Part shown: in pieces, positions 1-7,128 of the stretch
How positions within the stretch are numbered: position 1 is the first letter of the stretch
How the letters are laid out: each line of letters begins with the position of its first letter
From: JAJPHT01 sp035526585
GTDB lineage: Archaea; Thermoplasmatota; SW-10-69-26; JACQPN01; JAJPHT01
DNA length: 63,290 nucleotides
Reading direction: 5' to 3'
Assembly: GCA_035526585.1 (NCBI GenBank)
Contig: DATLCC010000109.1
Location: 1 to 63,290 of the forward strand
Translations under genes and position numbers: made by a program
The notes under the pieces: generated by a model
Seen by the model: the letters and a program-made list of their open reading frames with translations, nothing else
Database searches by the model: none
Told to the model about the DNA's origin: nothing

Positions 1-2632
1 GTCGGAGTTGGAGGTCGATCTTGGTGATGGTGCGTGGGCCGTGGGCGGCGCCGCGGATGAGGAAGTCGCCGCGTAGCGTGCTGGTGCGTGTGGGGTTTTC
101 GACGGCGACTGTGGGGGGTGGGTGGTCGGCGGGGGGGAGGCCGATGTCGAGGATGCGTTCGGTCTCGGCGTAGCCGGCTTCGTCGTCTTCGACGAGGAGG
201 CGGGCGGTGTGGACGCCGGCGTGCTCGTAGACGTAGGTGCAGTGGGGTTCGGTGGTCTGGCAATCGTCGTGGCCGTCTCCGTCGGCGTCGAAGCGGTAGT
301 AGGCGAGGTGGCCGTCGGGGTCGGTGGCGTTGGCGAGGAGGGTGGTCGGGTAGGCTGCGACGAGTCCGCCGGGTGCGATGTCGATGGTGGCGGTGGGGGG
401 TGCGTTGTGGACGAGGATGTGGTAGGGGAGGGTGAGGGCGAGTCCGGCTTCGTCGTAGACGGTGACGTTGCCTTGGTAGGTGCCGCTTCGTGGGTAGCGG
501 TGGGTGGGGCTTGTTTCGTTGGAGGTGGTGCCGTCGCCGAATTGCCAGGTTGCGGCGACGATGTTGCCTTCGCGGTCGTCGGCGATGACGTCGAAGCGGG
601 TGGGTTGTTGGGCGCGCGGCTCGGGGGGGTCGATGGTGACGTTGTGGATGGCGGGGGCGCTGTCGAGGATGGTGATGTTCTGCGTGTGGTCGGCGGCGGC
701 GCCGGCGTCGTCGATCACGTGGAGGTCGACGGTGTAGTTGCCGGGCGCGCGGTAGGCGTGGAGGGCGGCGGGGCCGTGGGCGGTGGTGTTGTCGCCGAAG
801 CGCCACGTCCAGTTGGCGAGGGGGCCGTCGGCGTCGGTGCTGGCGTCGAGGAAGAGGACCTCTTCGTAGCTCACGGGGAGGGCGGGCTCGTGGCGGAAGG
901 AGGCGGTGGGGGCGATGTCGTGGACGGGGATGGGCAGGCGCGTCTGGGTGGCGTCGCCGGCGTCGTCGACGACGCGTAGCGTGATGTTGTGCGTGCCGCG
1001 CGTGTCGAAGCGCAGCTGGGGCGCGGCTTCGCCGCTCGTGGTGCCGTCGTCGAAGCTCCACGTTCGCTCGATGAGGAGGCCGTCGTGGTCGAGGCTCGTA
1101 TCGTGGAGGGTGACGACGTCGAGGATGGTGGGGTCGGTGGGTGTCCACTCGAAGCGCGCGAGGGGTGCGCCGTTCTCGACCTGGAGGTTCGTTTCGACGG
1201 TGGTGGCGCCGCCGACGTCGTCGGTCGCGGTGACGTTGGCGAGGAAGCTTCCGCGCTCGGCGTAGCGGTGGCGCGCTTCGGGCTTCGTCGTGACGAGGGT
1301 GGTCCCGTCGCCGAAGCCCCAGCGGTATTCGACGACGCGGCCGTCCTCGTCGCTCGCGTCGACCTTGAAGAGGTGCCCGCCGTCGCCAAGCTGCGGCTCG
1401 CCGACAAAGGCGACGGTGGGGAGCCGGTCGAGCGCGTGGAGAGGGATGCTGGCGCTTGCGGATCGGCCGCGCGGCGAGCTCGTCTGCAGGCTGAGGACGT
1501 GGTCGCCCGGTCTCTCGAGCACGAGCGACGCTTCGGCGCCCTCGGCGACGATCGCGCCGTCGAGCGTCCACGTGGCGCGCTCGGCATCGGCGCCCACGCC
1601 CGAGAAGGCAAGGGGCGTCCCTGTGGGCTGCGGCGCGTCGGTGCCGGCGATCGCGAGCTGGAGCGGCGTGTGCGTCAGGAAACGCACGGTGGCGGCGACG
1701 CCCGGCTGTCCTCCGACGCTCAGCGGGACGAAGCGCAGGACGTGCGTCCCGTTGGCAAGGGCGACCATGGGGAGGCGCGTCGTCCACGTGCCCGTCGGCA
1801 GGAGGTCGGCGTCCTGCGCTGCGAGGCCGTCGAGCTGCACGGCGATGCGGACGGCGTCGGAGGCGGTCCCGGTCGCGAGGATGCAGGCTCCTCCGCAGGC
1901 GAGGTCGCCTTCCTCGCCGTAGCTCGCGTCTGGATGGGGGGAGAGGACGCGCACGGTGGGCGGGGCGGGCGAGCCGGCGGCGACGTGCAGGACGCGCGGA
2001 AGGCTGCGCACGGCTCCGAGGGCCGTCGCCGTGAGCGCGTGCGGGCCCGCGGGCACGTCGATGGCCGCGCTCCATGTGCCCTCGTCGATGGGAACGCGCG
2101 CGGCTTCCTGGCCATCCAGCTCGATGAGCACGGCATCGGCGCGGCCCTGGATGGTGCCTCCGAGGGCGAGCGTCCCCTCCGGCAGCCCATCCCCGTCGGC
2201 GGGTGTCAGGATGCGCAGCGTAGGCGCGTCGCGCCGCACCTCGAGGCGAGCGGGGATCGAGAGCGCGTCGCCGTCGAACGCGCGCACCTCGAGCACGTGG
2301 TCGCCCGGCCCGAGGGGCACTCCGATGGCGAAGGGCGTCGACCGCTGGCCGTGCGCGGCGAGGGGCGCGCTCTGCCAGCGGCCGCCATCGACGCGATAAT
2401 GCACGTCCGCGACGTCGCGCGCGTTCGAGAGCGCTTGACCGGCCAGGGTCACGTTCGCGCCTACACCGTCGCCGTCGGCGGGGCTCAGGACCCGCAGCTC
2501 TGGAGGCGCCGGAATACGCTCGGAGGTGAGGTCGAGAAGGCCAGGAATGCTCGTGGTGGGAAGGCTCCACGCGAGCGCGAGGCCGACGATGAGCAGGGCG
2601 CCGACGACGAGCATCGCTTTTGGATGCTTCAC
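1..2632 (-). CDS. Large secreted Ig-like/PKD-domain surface protein (3' end outside window)
   Basis: The reading frame is open from a GTG at 2632 to the left edge, about 877 codons, so the C-terminus is missing. The N-terminus (MKHPKAMLVVGALLIVGLAL) is a signal or anchor helix. About three Ig-like modules follow, two of them carrying LSPADGDG or LTPADGDG. Then come about five PKD-like modules with signatures such as YRWGFGDGTT, RTWSFDDGTT, WTWRFGDNTT and ATWQFGDGTT. PKD and Ig-like folds are typical of cell-surface proteins. The GTG start overlaps the upstream gene's stop as GTGA, suggesting translational coupling; an in-frame ATG at 2614 is the alternative. Role beyond surface structure or adhesion is unknown. 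Confidence 0.85.
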   Translation of the reverse strand, partial: MKHPKAMLVVGALLIVGLALAWSLPTTSIPGLLDLTSERIPAPPELRVLSPADGDGVGANVTLAGQALSNARDVADVHYRVDGGRWQSAPLAAHGQRSTPFAIGVPLGPGDHVLEVRAFDGDALSIPARLEVRRDAPTLRILTPADGDGLPEGTLALGGTIQGRADAVLIELDGQEAARVPIDEGTWSAAIDVPAGPHALTATALGAVRSLPRVLHVAAGSPAPPTVRVLSPHPDASYGEEGDLACGGACILATGTASDAVRIAVQLDGLAAQDADLLPTGTWTTRLPMVALANGTHVLRFVPLSVGGQPGVAATVRFLTHTPLQLAIAGTDAPQPTGTPLAFSGVGADAERATWTLDGAIVAEGAEASLVLERPGDHVLSLQTSSPRGRSASASIPLHALDRLPTVAFVGEPQLGDGGHLFKVDASDEDGRVVEYRWGFGDGTTLVTTKPEARHRYAERGSFLANVTATDDVGGATTVETNLQVENGAPLARFEWTPTDPTILDVVTLHDTSLDHDGLLIERTWSFDDGTTSGEAAPQLRFDTRGTHNITLRVVDDAGDATQTRLPIPVHDIAPTASFRHEPALPVSYEEVLFLDASTDADGPLANWTWRFGDNTTAHGPAALHAYRAPGNYTVDLHVIDDAGAAADHTQNITILDSAPAIHNVTIDPPEPRAQQPTRFDVIADDREGNIVAATWQFGDGTTSNETSPTHRYPRSGTYQGNVTVYDEAGLALTLPYHILVHNAPPTATIDIAPGGLVAAYPTTLLANATDPDGHLAYYRFDADGDGHDDCQTTEPHCTYVYEHAGVHTARLLVEDDEAGYAETERILDIGLPPADHPPPTVAVENPTRTSTLRGDFLIRGAAHGPRTITKIDLQLR

Positions 2633-3090
2633 GGGAGGCAGACCCCCGGGACGACGCAGCTCGCGCTCGCAGGACGGTCGACGAGCTCGAACTCGGACGA
2701 AGCGCCGGGCAGGTCGACGACGTGCCCGCGGAAGCGGACGATGATATCGACGTCGACGCCGGCGGCGGGATCGACCTGCAGGCGCCGCACGCCGGGGTGG
2801 CACAGGACCGCATCGTGGCTCGTGGGGAGGACGATGACGCTGGCGCGGCAATCGGTCGTGAGGTAGAACGGCTCGTCCGCCGCGCTCTGCGCCTCGACGA
2901 GGACCTCGGTGGGCTCGGGGATGGTGATCACCCACGAGGCCTCGTCGTTCAAGAGGATCAAGGGGCCCGCCGGCGTGGGGCTCGCGATCAGTCGCTCGAC
3001 GTGGACGTCGAAGGCGCTCCCGACCTGCGCGACGGCCGGGAGGCTAAGGGTCATGGCGAGCGCGACGGCAACGAGAGCCCCAAGGCGCAA
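2629..3090 (-). CDS. Small secreted protein of unknown function
   Basis: The product is 153 residues long. It opens with a signal peptide (MRLGALVAVALAMTLSLPAV, then AQ) and has three cysteines in the mature part. A TTG at 3090 was chosen because GGAGG lies 8 bases upstream (3099-3103) and because the signal peptide then starts cleanly. A longer frame from TTG 3114 is possible. It overlaps the following PKD gene by 4 bases (GTGA), so the two are probably co-translated and co-exported. I do not recognise the family. Confidence 0.7.
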   Translation of the reverse strand: MRLGALVAVALAMTLSLPAVAQVGSAFDVHVERLIASPTPAGPLILLNDEASWVITIPEPTEVLVEAQSAADEPFYLTTDCRASVIVLPTSHDAVLCHPGVRRLQVDPAAGVDVDIIVRFRGHVVDLPGASSEFELVDRPASASCVVPGVCLP

Positions 3091-3098
3091 AGGCGCGG

Positions 3099-3103
3099 CC
3101 TCC
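3099..3103 (-). promoter_or_regulatory. Shine-Dalgarno GGAGG deciding the TTG start at 3090
   Basis: GGAGG on the minus strand, 8 bases before TTG 3090. It argues for the shorter start of the secreted protein. Confidence 0.55.
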
Positions 3104-3114
3104 GTGGCTTCCAA

Positions 3115-3400
3115 CTATGCTCTCGCGAGGGATGGGGTTTCGGTGTCACCGCGCGGGACACCGGCATCCACCGCCTGTACGGCTAAGACGTGATTCTATC
3201 CCTTTGAATCGGAAAAGCGTAACTCTGTACGGATTTCTTGAATCCTGACCAGGTTTTGCGCGTATCGCTCGCAAAAGGGTGGCGGGCGCGCTCGACGCTC
3301 ACGAGCTGATATGACGGCAGGGCAAGGGGGTGGTGCTGTGCGCCCCGAACCGCCGAAACGAGGCGTGGACTTATGTCGCGACGAAAAGCGGTGAAACTAA
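3115..3400. other. Intergenic region between divergent genes
   Basis: About 290 bases between the minus-strand secreted protein and the AbrB-like gene. It is less GC-rich than its surroundings. TTGAATC occurs twice (near 3203 and 3238), and GATTC and GAATC form an imperfect inverted pair near 3192-3209. No convincing gene is seen. It presumably holds promoters for both directions. Confidence 0.5.
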
Positions 3401-3440
3401 CTAGTCCCGTCACTAGACAAGTCACTAGGCAGGTCACTAG
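3401..3440 (+). repeat. Four CTAG sites at exact 12-base spacing abutting an AbrB-like gene (candidate operator)
   Basis: CTAG occurs at 3401, 3413, 3425 and 3437, exactly 12 bases apart. The last three copies are GTCACTAG (3409-3416, 3421-3428, 3433-3440). The array ends at 3440, the base before the ATG of the AbrB-like gene. Regular spacing of a palindromic core next to a DNA-binding protein gene suggests an autoregulatory operator, which is inference. The AGGT inside the array could also serve as a weak ribosome site. Confidence 0.6.
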
Positions 3441-3758
3441 ATGGGGATGGAAACGCGCGTTTGGAGGACCGGATACGAAACCAACCTGCTCACCACCGTG
3501 CCGAAAGCCGTCCGCGAGCAGCTCGCCCTCACCCACGACGACCGGATCCGATGGAGCGTCGAAGGGGGGTTCGCCCGCGTCGCCAAAGCCGGCGCCGACG
3601 ACGGCGAGGCCACGACCTACCGGCTGTACAAGCAGACGCGCGGAAACAGCCTCTACACAACGCTCCCCGCATCGGTGGTCGAGCAGCTGCGCATGACCGA
3701 CCGCTCGCGGGTCGAGTGGGAGCTCCAAGGTGGGATCGCGCACGTCCGCAAGGCTTGA
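3441..3758 (+). CDS. AbrB/SpoVT-like DNA-binding protein with two swapped-hairpin domains
   Basis: The product has 105 residues and two tandem AbrB-like halves. The first carries LTTVPKAVREQLAL (about 17-30) and the second YTTLPASVVEQLRM (about 71-84). Such proteins bind DNA through looped-hinge helices and act as antitoxins or transition-state regulators. A single chain with two halves could bind as one unit. It starts directly after the CTAG array and overlaps the next gene, a serine recombinase, by 29 bases. It probably controls that recombinase and itself. An internal ATG at 3447 is an alternative start. Confidence 0.8.
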   Translation: MGMETRVWRTGYETNLLTTVPKAVREQLALTHDDRIRWSVEGGFARVAKAGADDGEATTYRLYKQTRGNSLYTTLPASVVEQLRMTDRSRVEWELQGGIAHVRKA

Positions 3759-4617
3759 GGTGCCCCAACCGGACACGAAGCCGGCCATCGTCCTCGACAG
3801 CTCGTACGAGCTTTCGAACGAAATTTCGAAAATTCGATTCCGCGTGCTGACGCGCGTATCCGACGACAAGCTCCGATCCATCCCTCAGCAGCTCGCGGAC
3901 TGCGCGGCCTACGTCCAAGGGCTGACGCGCGACGCCGTGATCGACGGGCTCTACAACCTGGGCGAGCACTCCGGCTTCTCGATGACGGAAAGCGAGGTCT
4001 ACCGGCGCATGCTCGACGACGCGCGCGCCGGCAAGTTCCACGCGCTCGTCGTCCGCGACACGAGCCGCCTCGGCCGCGACTACTGGGAGAAGCTTGGCAC
4101 CCTCCGCGACCTGCGCAGCGCCAAGATCGAGTTCCACGTCGTCGAAGACGGCGGCCGCTTCGATTTCGAAGACCGCCTCTCCAAGGTCAAGAGCTGGGCG
4201 AGCACGTGGGCCGACGAGGAGAAAAAGAAAGAAGAGATCCGGAAGTCGCTGCGAGCCACAGAAGCGCGCCGCGAGATGGGCTTCCCCACGGTACCCCCGC
4301 CGCTGGGCTATCGCGTCGTACGCGATCCCGACATGGGCCGCAAGGTGTGGAAGCTGGACGCAGCCGCCGCCAAGGTGAGCGCCTTGTTCGATGCCTTCGT
4401 CGCCGAGCCCGCCCTCACGTTCTCCGAGCTCGGCCGCCGGTGCGGGCTCGACGCGAAGCAGGTCGCACGCGCGCTCCGTAACCGCGCCTACACCGGGGGC
4501 TTCGTGTGGCAGGGAGGCTTCCGTCGCTGCGCGCCGGAAGTGGTACCTGCGATCGTGGACGAGGGGACGTTCGAGCGGGCGCAGGCCGCGCTCGCGGCCA
4601 GGCGGGACGACGCGTAG
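3730..4617 (+). CDS. Serine recombinase (resolvase/invertase family), copy 1
   Basis: The product has 295 residues. The N-terminal resolvase domain shows the catalytic serine in RVLTRVSDDK (S44), preceded by R42, and a later RDTSRLGRD arginine motif (about 109-117). A recombinase DNA-binding region follows (GFPTVPPPLGYR, ALRNRAYTGGFVW). These enzymes cut and rejoin both strands through a serine-DNA bond. The GTG at 3730 has GGGAG 7 bases upstream; GTG 3760 is the alternative. It is close to the second recombinase at 5227 but ends about 20 residues earlier. Its last codons (ARRDDA) are encoded inside a repeat hairpin, so the tail may have been altered by the repeat. Confidence 0.88.
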   Translation: MGSRTSARLEVPQPDTKPAIVLDSSYELSNEISKIRFRVLTRVSDDKLRSIPQQLADCAAYVQGLTRDAVIDGLYNLGEHSGFSMTESEVYRRMLDDARAGKFHALVVRDTSRLGRDYWEKLGTLRDLRSAKIEFHVVEDGGRFDFEDRLSKVKSWASTWADEEKKKEEIRKSLRATEARREMGFPTVPPPLGYRVVRDPDMGRKVWKLDAAAAKVSALFDAFVAEPALTFSELGRRCGLDAKQVARALRNRAYTGGFVWQGGFRRCAPEVVPAIVDEGTFERAQAALAARRDDA

Positions 4618-4673
4618 GACCCACGCGGGGGCCGGGTGGCGCCCGGGTGAGGCCACGCGGGTCGACGCGTGGC
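4597..4673 (+). repeat. Repeat R1: phased units with a hairpin at each end, direct orientation
   Basis: The left hairpin (4597-4618: GCCAGGCG, loop GGACGA, CGCGTAGG) contains the TAG stop of the first recombinase. Units near CCACGCGGGGG and CCGGGTGGCGC follow. The right hairpin is perfect: GCCACGCG (4652-4659), loop GGTCGA, CGCGTGGC (4666-4673). Both hairpins point the same way. Confidence 0.75.
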
Positions 4674-4733
4674 TGCGCCTGGCAAAGAGGCGGGGAAACT
4701 GTTCATATCTCCGAGCTGCCTCCTTGGGCGCGC

Positions 4734-5078
4734 ATGAACCGCCGCCGCGTCACCACCCGCATGATCCGCCTCTCCCTCGTCCGCTCGCGCATCAAGCTAC
4801 GCATCCTCTTCGCGCTCCTGGACCTGGGAGAGGCGAGCCTCGCGGACCTCGCCCGCGAGGCGCGTGCCAAGCCCGCCCACGTCGAGGGCGCGCTTTTTGG
4901 AGATGGCGTCGCCTTCCGCACAAGCACGGCCCTCGTCGCCTTGGGGCTCGTCCGCGTGCGAGAGAGCGTCTTCTCGCGAACTGCGACCCTCACGCCGCGT
5001 GGTCGCTCCGTCGCCACCGTGTGGCGACGCGAATCCACCCGCGCGACGCTCGGCCTCGCGCGCCACCCGCATGCGTGA
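4734..5078 (+). CDS. Winged-helix transcriptional regulator
   Basis: The product has 114 residues with a basic N-terminus and the pattern of an archaeal winged helix. LVRSRIKLRILFALLDLGEA is helix 1. SLADLAREARAKPAHVEGAL would be the helix-turn-helix. VALGLVRVRE...ATLTPRGR is the wing region. The ATG at 4734 begins 60 bases after repeat R1, and the stop is 5 bases before R2. It lies between the two serine recombinases on the same strand and may regulate them. The target is unknown. Confidence 0.7.
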   Translation: MNRRRVTTRMIRLSLVRSRIKLRILFALLDLGEASLADLAREARAKPAHVEGALFGDGVAFRTSTALVALGLVRVRESVFSRTATLTPRGRSVATVWRRESTRATLGLARHPHA

Positions 5079-5083
5079 GACGT

Positions 5084-5146
5084 CCACGTGGCCCCACTTC
5101 AGGACACGTGGCATCCACGTGGGGGCCACACGGGGCGACGCGTGGC
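5084..5146 (+). repeat. Repeat R2: phased units plus terminal hairpin
   Basis: Units include CCACGTGGCC, ACACGTGGCAT and CCACGTGGGGG. The hairpin is GCCACACG (5125-5132), loop GGGCGA, CGCGTGGC (5139-5146), with one A-C mismatch. It begins 5 bases after the stop of the winged-helix gene. Confidence 0.7.
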
Positions 5147-5226
5147 GCGTTGCGCGACTTTCGGTTCGCTCCGCCTCGTTTCGACTTCGGAGCCTTCTTA
5201 ATCCTCCGCAGTGTCTTGCGCCTTGG

Positions 5227-6225
5227 ATGCACACGCTCGACGCCTTTCTCGCTGAGGTCGATCGCCGCCTGAAGGATGGCGAGGATCGCGATCCTCGCGT
5301 CATCGATCTCCTGCGCCCGGAAGAGACCGCGGCGTTCCGCGCGCGTGGCGCGCGGGTCTACCGCGTCCTCGCGCGCATCAGCGACGACAAGCTGCTGAGC
5401 ATCCCGCAGCAGGTCAAGGAATGCGTCCGATACGCCTGGGGTGACGTCGTCGGCGGCGTCCGTCGCGTGGATGCGGAAACGGTCGGAGGCGTCGTCGACC
5501 GGATCTACAGCCTCGGTGAGCATTCGGGATTCAAGATCGATCAGTCGCCTGTGATGCGTCGCGTCCTTCAGGAGGCGGAAACGCACGAATTCGACGCGCT
5601 CGTCGCTCGCGACGGCGCTCGTCTAGGCCGTGACTATTGGGAGAAGATGGGCACGATCCGGGACTTCCGCCGCTCGAAGGTGGAGCTCCACATCATCGAG
5701 GATGGCGGCTTCTTCGACTACGAGGATTCCATGAACAAGGTCCGTTCCTTCGCGAACACGTGGGGAGACGAGGGAAAGAAGCTCGAGGAGATCCGCAAGT
5801 CGATGAAGGCGACGCAGGCGATCCGCGACGCGCGCTTCCCGACGACGTCGCTCCCGTTCGGCTACGAGCCGGCCGTCGATGCGGTGAGCCGCCGCAAGGT
5901 GTGGCGCCCGACGCCCGAGGCGGAGGTCGTTCGCAGCGTCTTCCGCTCGATCAAAGAGGAGCCCTACGAGGAGTTCAGCTCCCTCTCGCGCCGACACGGC
6001 ATCAGCCGGCAGCTTCTGCGCAAGATCCTCCGCAACCGCGCTTATACGGGCGGATTCAACTGGAAGGGGCAGTTCGTGCGCTGCGAGACCCACGTCATCC
6101 CGCCCCTCGTGGACGAGGTCACGTTCGAGGAGGTCCAGCGGATCCTCACCCGCCGCGAGATGACGGCACGGATCCGGAGCCCGGACCTGATGAACGTCAT
6201 CCTCGGTTTCAGCCAGCAGAGCTAG
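5227..6225 (+). CDS. Serine recombinase (resolvase/invertase family), copy 2
   Basis: The product has 332 residues. The catalytic serine sits in VLARISDDKLLSIPQQ (S52, with R50), and the arginine motif is RDGARLGRD (R132, R135). The helix linker and recombinase domain continue to about residue 310, with PTTSLPFGYEP and KILRNRAYTGGFNW. Strings such as LGEHSGF, RLGRDYWEK and EEIRKS are shared with the 3730 recombinase, so the two are clear paralogues. Neither has an evident cysteine zinc ribbon. The ATG at 5227 follows an AT-rich TTCTTAATCC (5195-5204), a possible TATA box. A terminator-like hairpin follows the gene. Confidence 0.9.
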   Translation: MHTLDAFLAEVDRRLKDGEDRDPRVIDLLRPEETAAFRARGARVYRVLARISDDKLLSIPQQVKECVRYAWGDVVGGVRRVDAETVGGVVDRIYSLGEHSGFKIDQSPVMRRVLQEAETHEFDALVARDGARLGRDYWEKMGTIRDFRRSKVELHIIEDGGFFDYEDSMNKVRSFANTWGDEGKKLEEIRKSMKATQAIRDARFPTTSLPFGYEPAVDAVSRRKVWRPTPEAEVVRSVFRSIKEEPYEEFSSLSRRHGISRQLLRKILRNRAYTGGFNWKGQFVRCETHVIPPLVDEVTFEEVQRILTRREMTARIRSPDLMNVILGFSQQS

Positions 6226-6249
6226 TCTCGGAACCTTCGATGACCCCTC

Positions 6250-6285
6250 CCGGCGACCACCATGCGGGTCGCCGGAGAGCGTTTT
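6250..6285 (+). terminator. Hairpin plus T-run after the second recombinase
   Basis: CCGGCGACC (6250-6258) pairs with GGTCGCCGG (6267-6275) around a short loop. AGAGC and TTTTT (6281-6285) follow. It separates the recombinase from the RadA-like/polymerase operon. Confidence 0.6.
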
Positions 6286-6337
6286 TCTCGTGCTTTCCAC
6301 CGCCCCGACGGTCATCCCTTTTCTTGCGGAGGGTCAG

Positions 6338-6880
6338 GTGCGGCCAGGTGACGCCACCTTCTCCCTGGTGCTCTCCTCCTCGGCCCTGCTCGCCGAATTC
6401 GAAGCGCGCCTGCTCCTCGACGCGGCCGCCCGGGGGCAGGATTCCGTCCTCATCTGCGGCGACAACCGTCTCGATGCCTACGGTCTCCTAGCCCGCGCCC
6501 GCGCCATGGGCATCGAGGACGCACTCGCCGACGGCGTGCACCTGGCTCGCGCGTTCACGCTCCACCAGTTCGTCGCGCTCGTCGAGGAGACGCTGCCGCG
6601 CATGGCGCGCGAAACGGACGCCTCGCTCGCTCTCGTCACGGGGTCGCTCGACCTGTTCGCCGACGAGGACGTGACCGAAGCCGAGGCCCGTGTCCTTCTC
6701 CCGCGGATGATGCGACGGCTGGGCGCGCTCGCGCACCGGGACATGATCGTCGTCGCGACCGGCGATGCGCGTTCGCGGCACGCTGACCTCGCGCGCGAGC
6801 ACGCTCCCCACCGCGAGATCTCCAGGATCGCGCCCTCCGCGCGCCAGCCGCGCCTCGACGCGTTCGTGGAGGTGGCATGA
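6338..6880 (+). CDS. RadA/RecA-fold protein lacking Walker A, first gene of a PolB2-like operon
   Basis: The product has 180 residues and the look of a degenerate RadA/Rad51 core. VLSSSALLAEFEARLLLDAA lies where a Walker A loop would be, with no GxxGxGKT. SLALVTGSLDLFADED resembles a Walker B strand and the following loop. DMIVVATGDARSR resembles the last core strand. The GTG at 6338 is preceded by GGAGGG (6328-6333); an in-frame GTG at 6290 is possible. The gene overlaps the next by one base and is followed by a B-family polymerase. Small RadA paralogues are known to accompany archaeal PolB2, so a role in damage tolerance is plausible but inferred. Confidence 0.65.
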   Translation: MRPGDATFSLVLSSSALLAEFEARLLLDAAARGQDSVLICGDNRLDAYGLLARARAMGIEDALADGVHLARAFTLHQFVALVEETLPRMARETDASLALVTGSLDLFADEDVTEAEARVLLPRMMRRLGALAHRDMIVVATGDARSRHADLAREHAPHREISRIAPSARQPRLDAFVEVA

Positions 6881-7128
6881 TGGGGCGGACCATGCCCACC
6901 TCCCGCGACATCCTGGACCGTCTCGAGTTCGAGTGGCGCGATTTCCGTCGGGGCCTCACCGGCGCCGAGCAGGCGCGCTTCGATGCGCTCTGGCAGATGG
7001 CGCGCGCGCACGCGAGCGCGATGTCGAACCAGGCGCCGCTCGACCCGATGCAGGCCGCGCTCCTGTCGATGCTCCTGGAGTTGCAGAAGGAGGTGGAAGC
7101 GTTACGGAAGGCGTCCTCCTCGACGTGA
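6880..7128 (+). CDS. Small conserved helical protein of the polymerase operon (haloarchaeal DUF8156-like)
   Basis: The product has 82 residues and is predicted almost entirely helical. It begins MGRTMPTSRD and contains EWRDFRRGLTGAEQARFDAL and LDPMQAALLSMLLELQKEVE. From memory this matches a small haloarchaeal family that starts MGRTNPT, but I could not check the family name. The ATG at 6880 overlaps the RadA-like stop, with an alternative ATG at 6877. Its own stop overlaps the polymerase start as GTGA. Tight overlap on both sides suggests the three proteins are made together. Confidence 0.6.
   Translation: MGRTMPTSRDILDRLEFEWRDFRRGLTGAEQARFDALWQMARAHASAMSNQAPLDPMQAALLSMLLELQKEVEALRKASSST

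Noticed and set aside
122..2866. Long plus-strand frames opposite the left-edge PKD gene
   Set aside because: They are low-complexity Gly/Val/Arg products of antisense GC-rich codons. The minus-strand frame shows clear PKD motifs.
4864..5226. Longer start for the second recombinase
   Set aside because: The extension would run through the winged-helix gene and repeat R2. ATG 5227 is clean.
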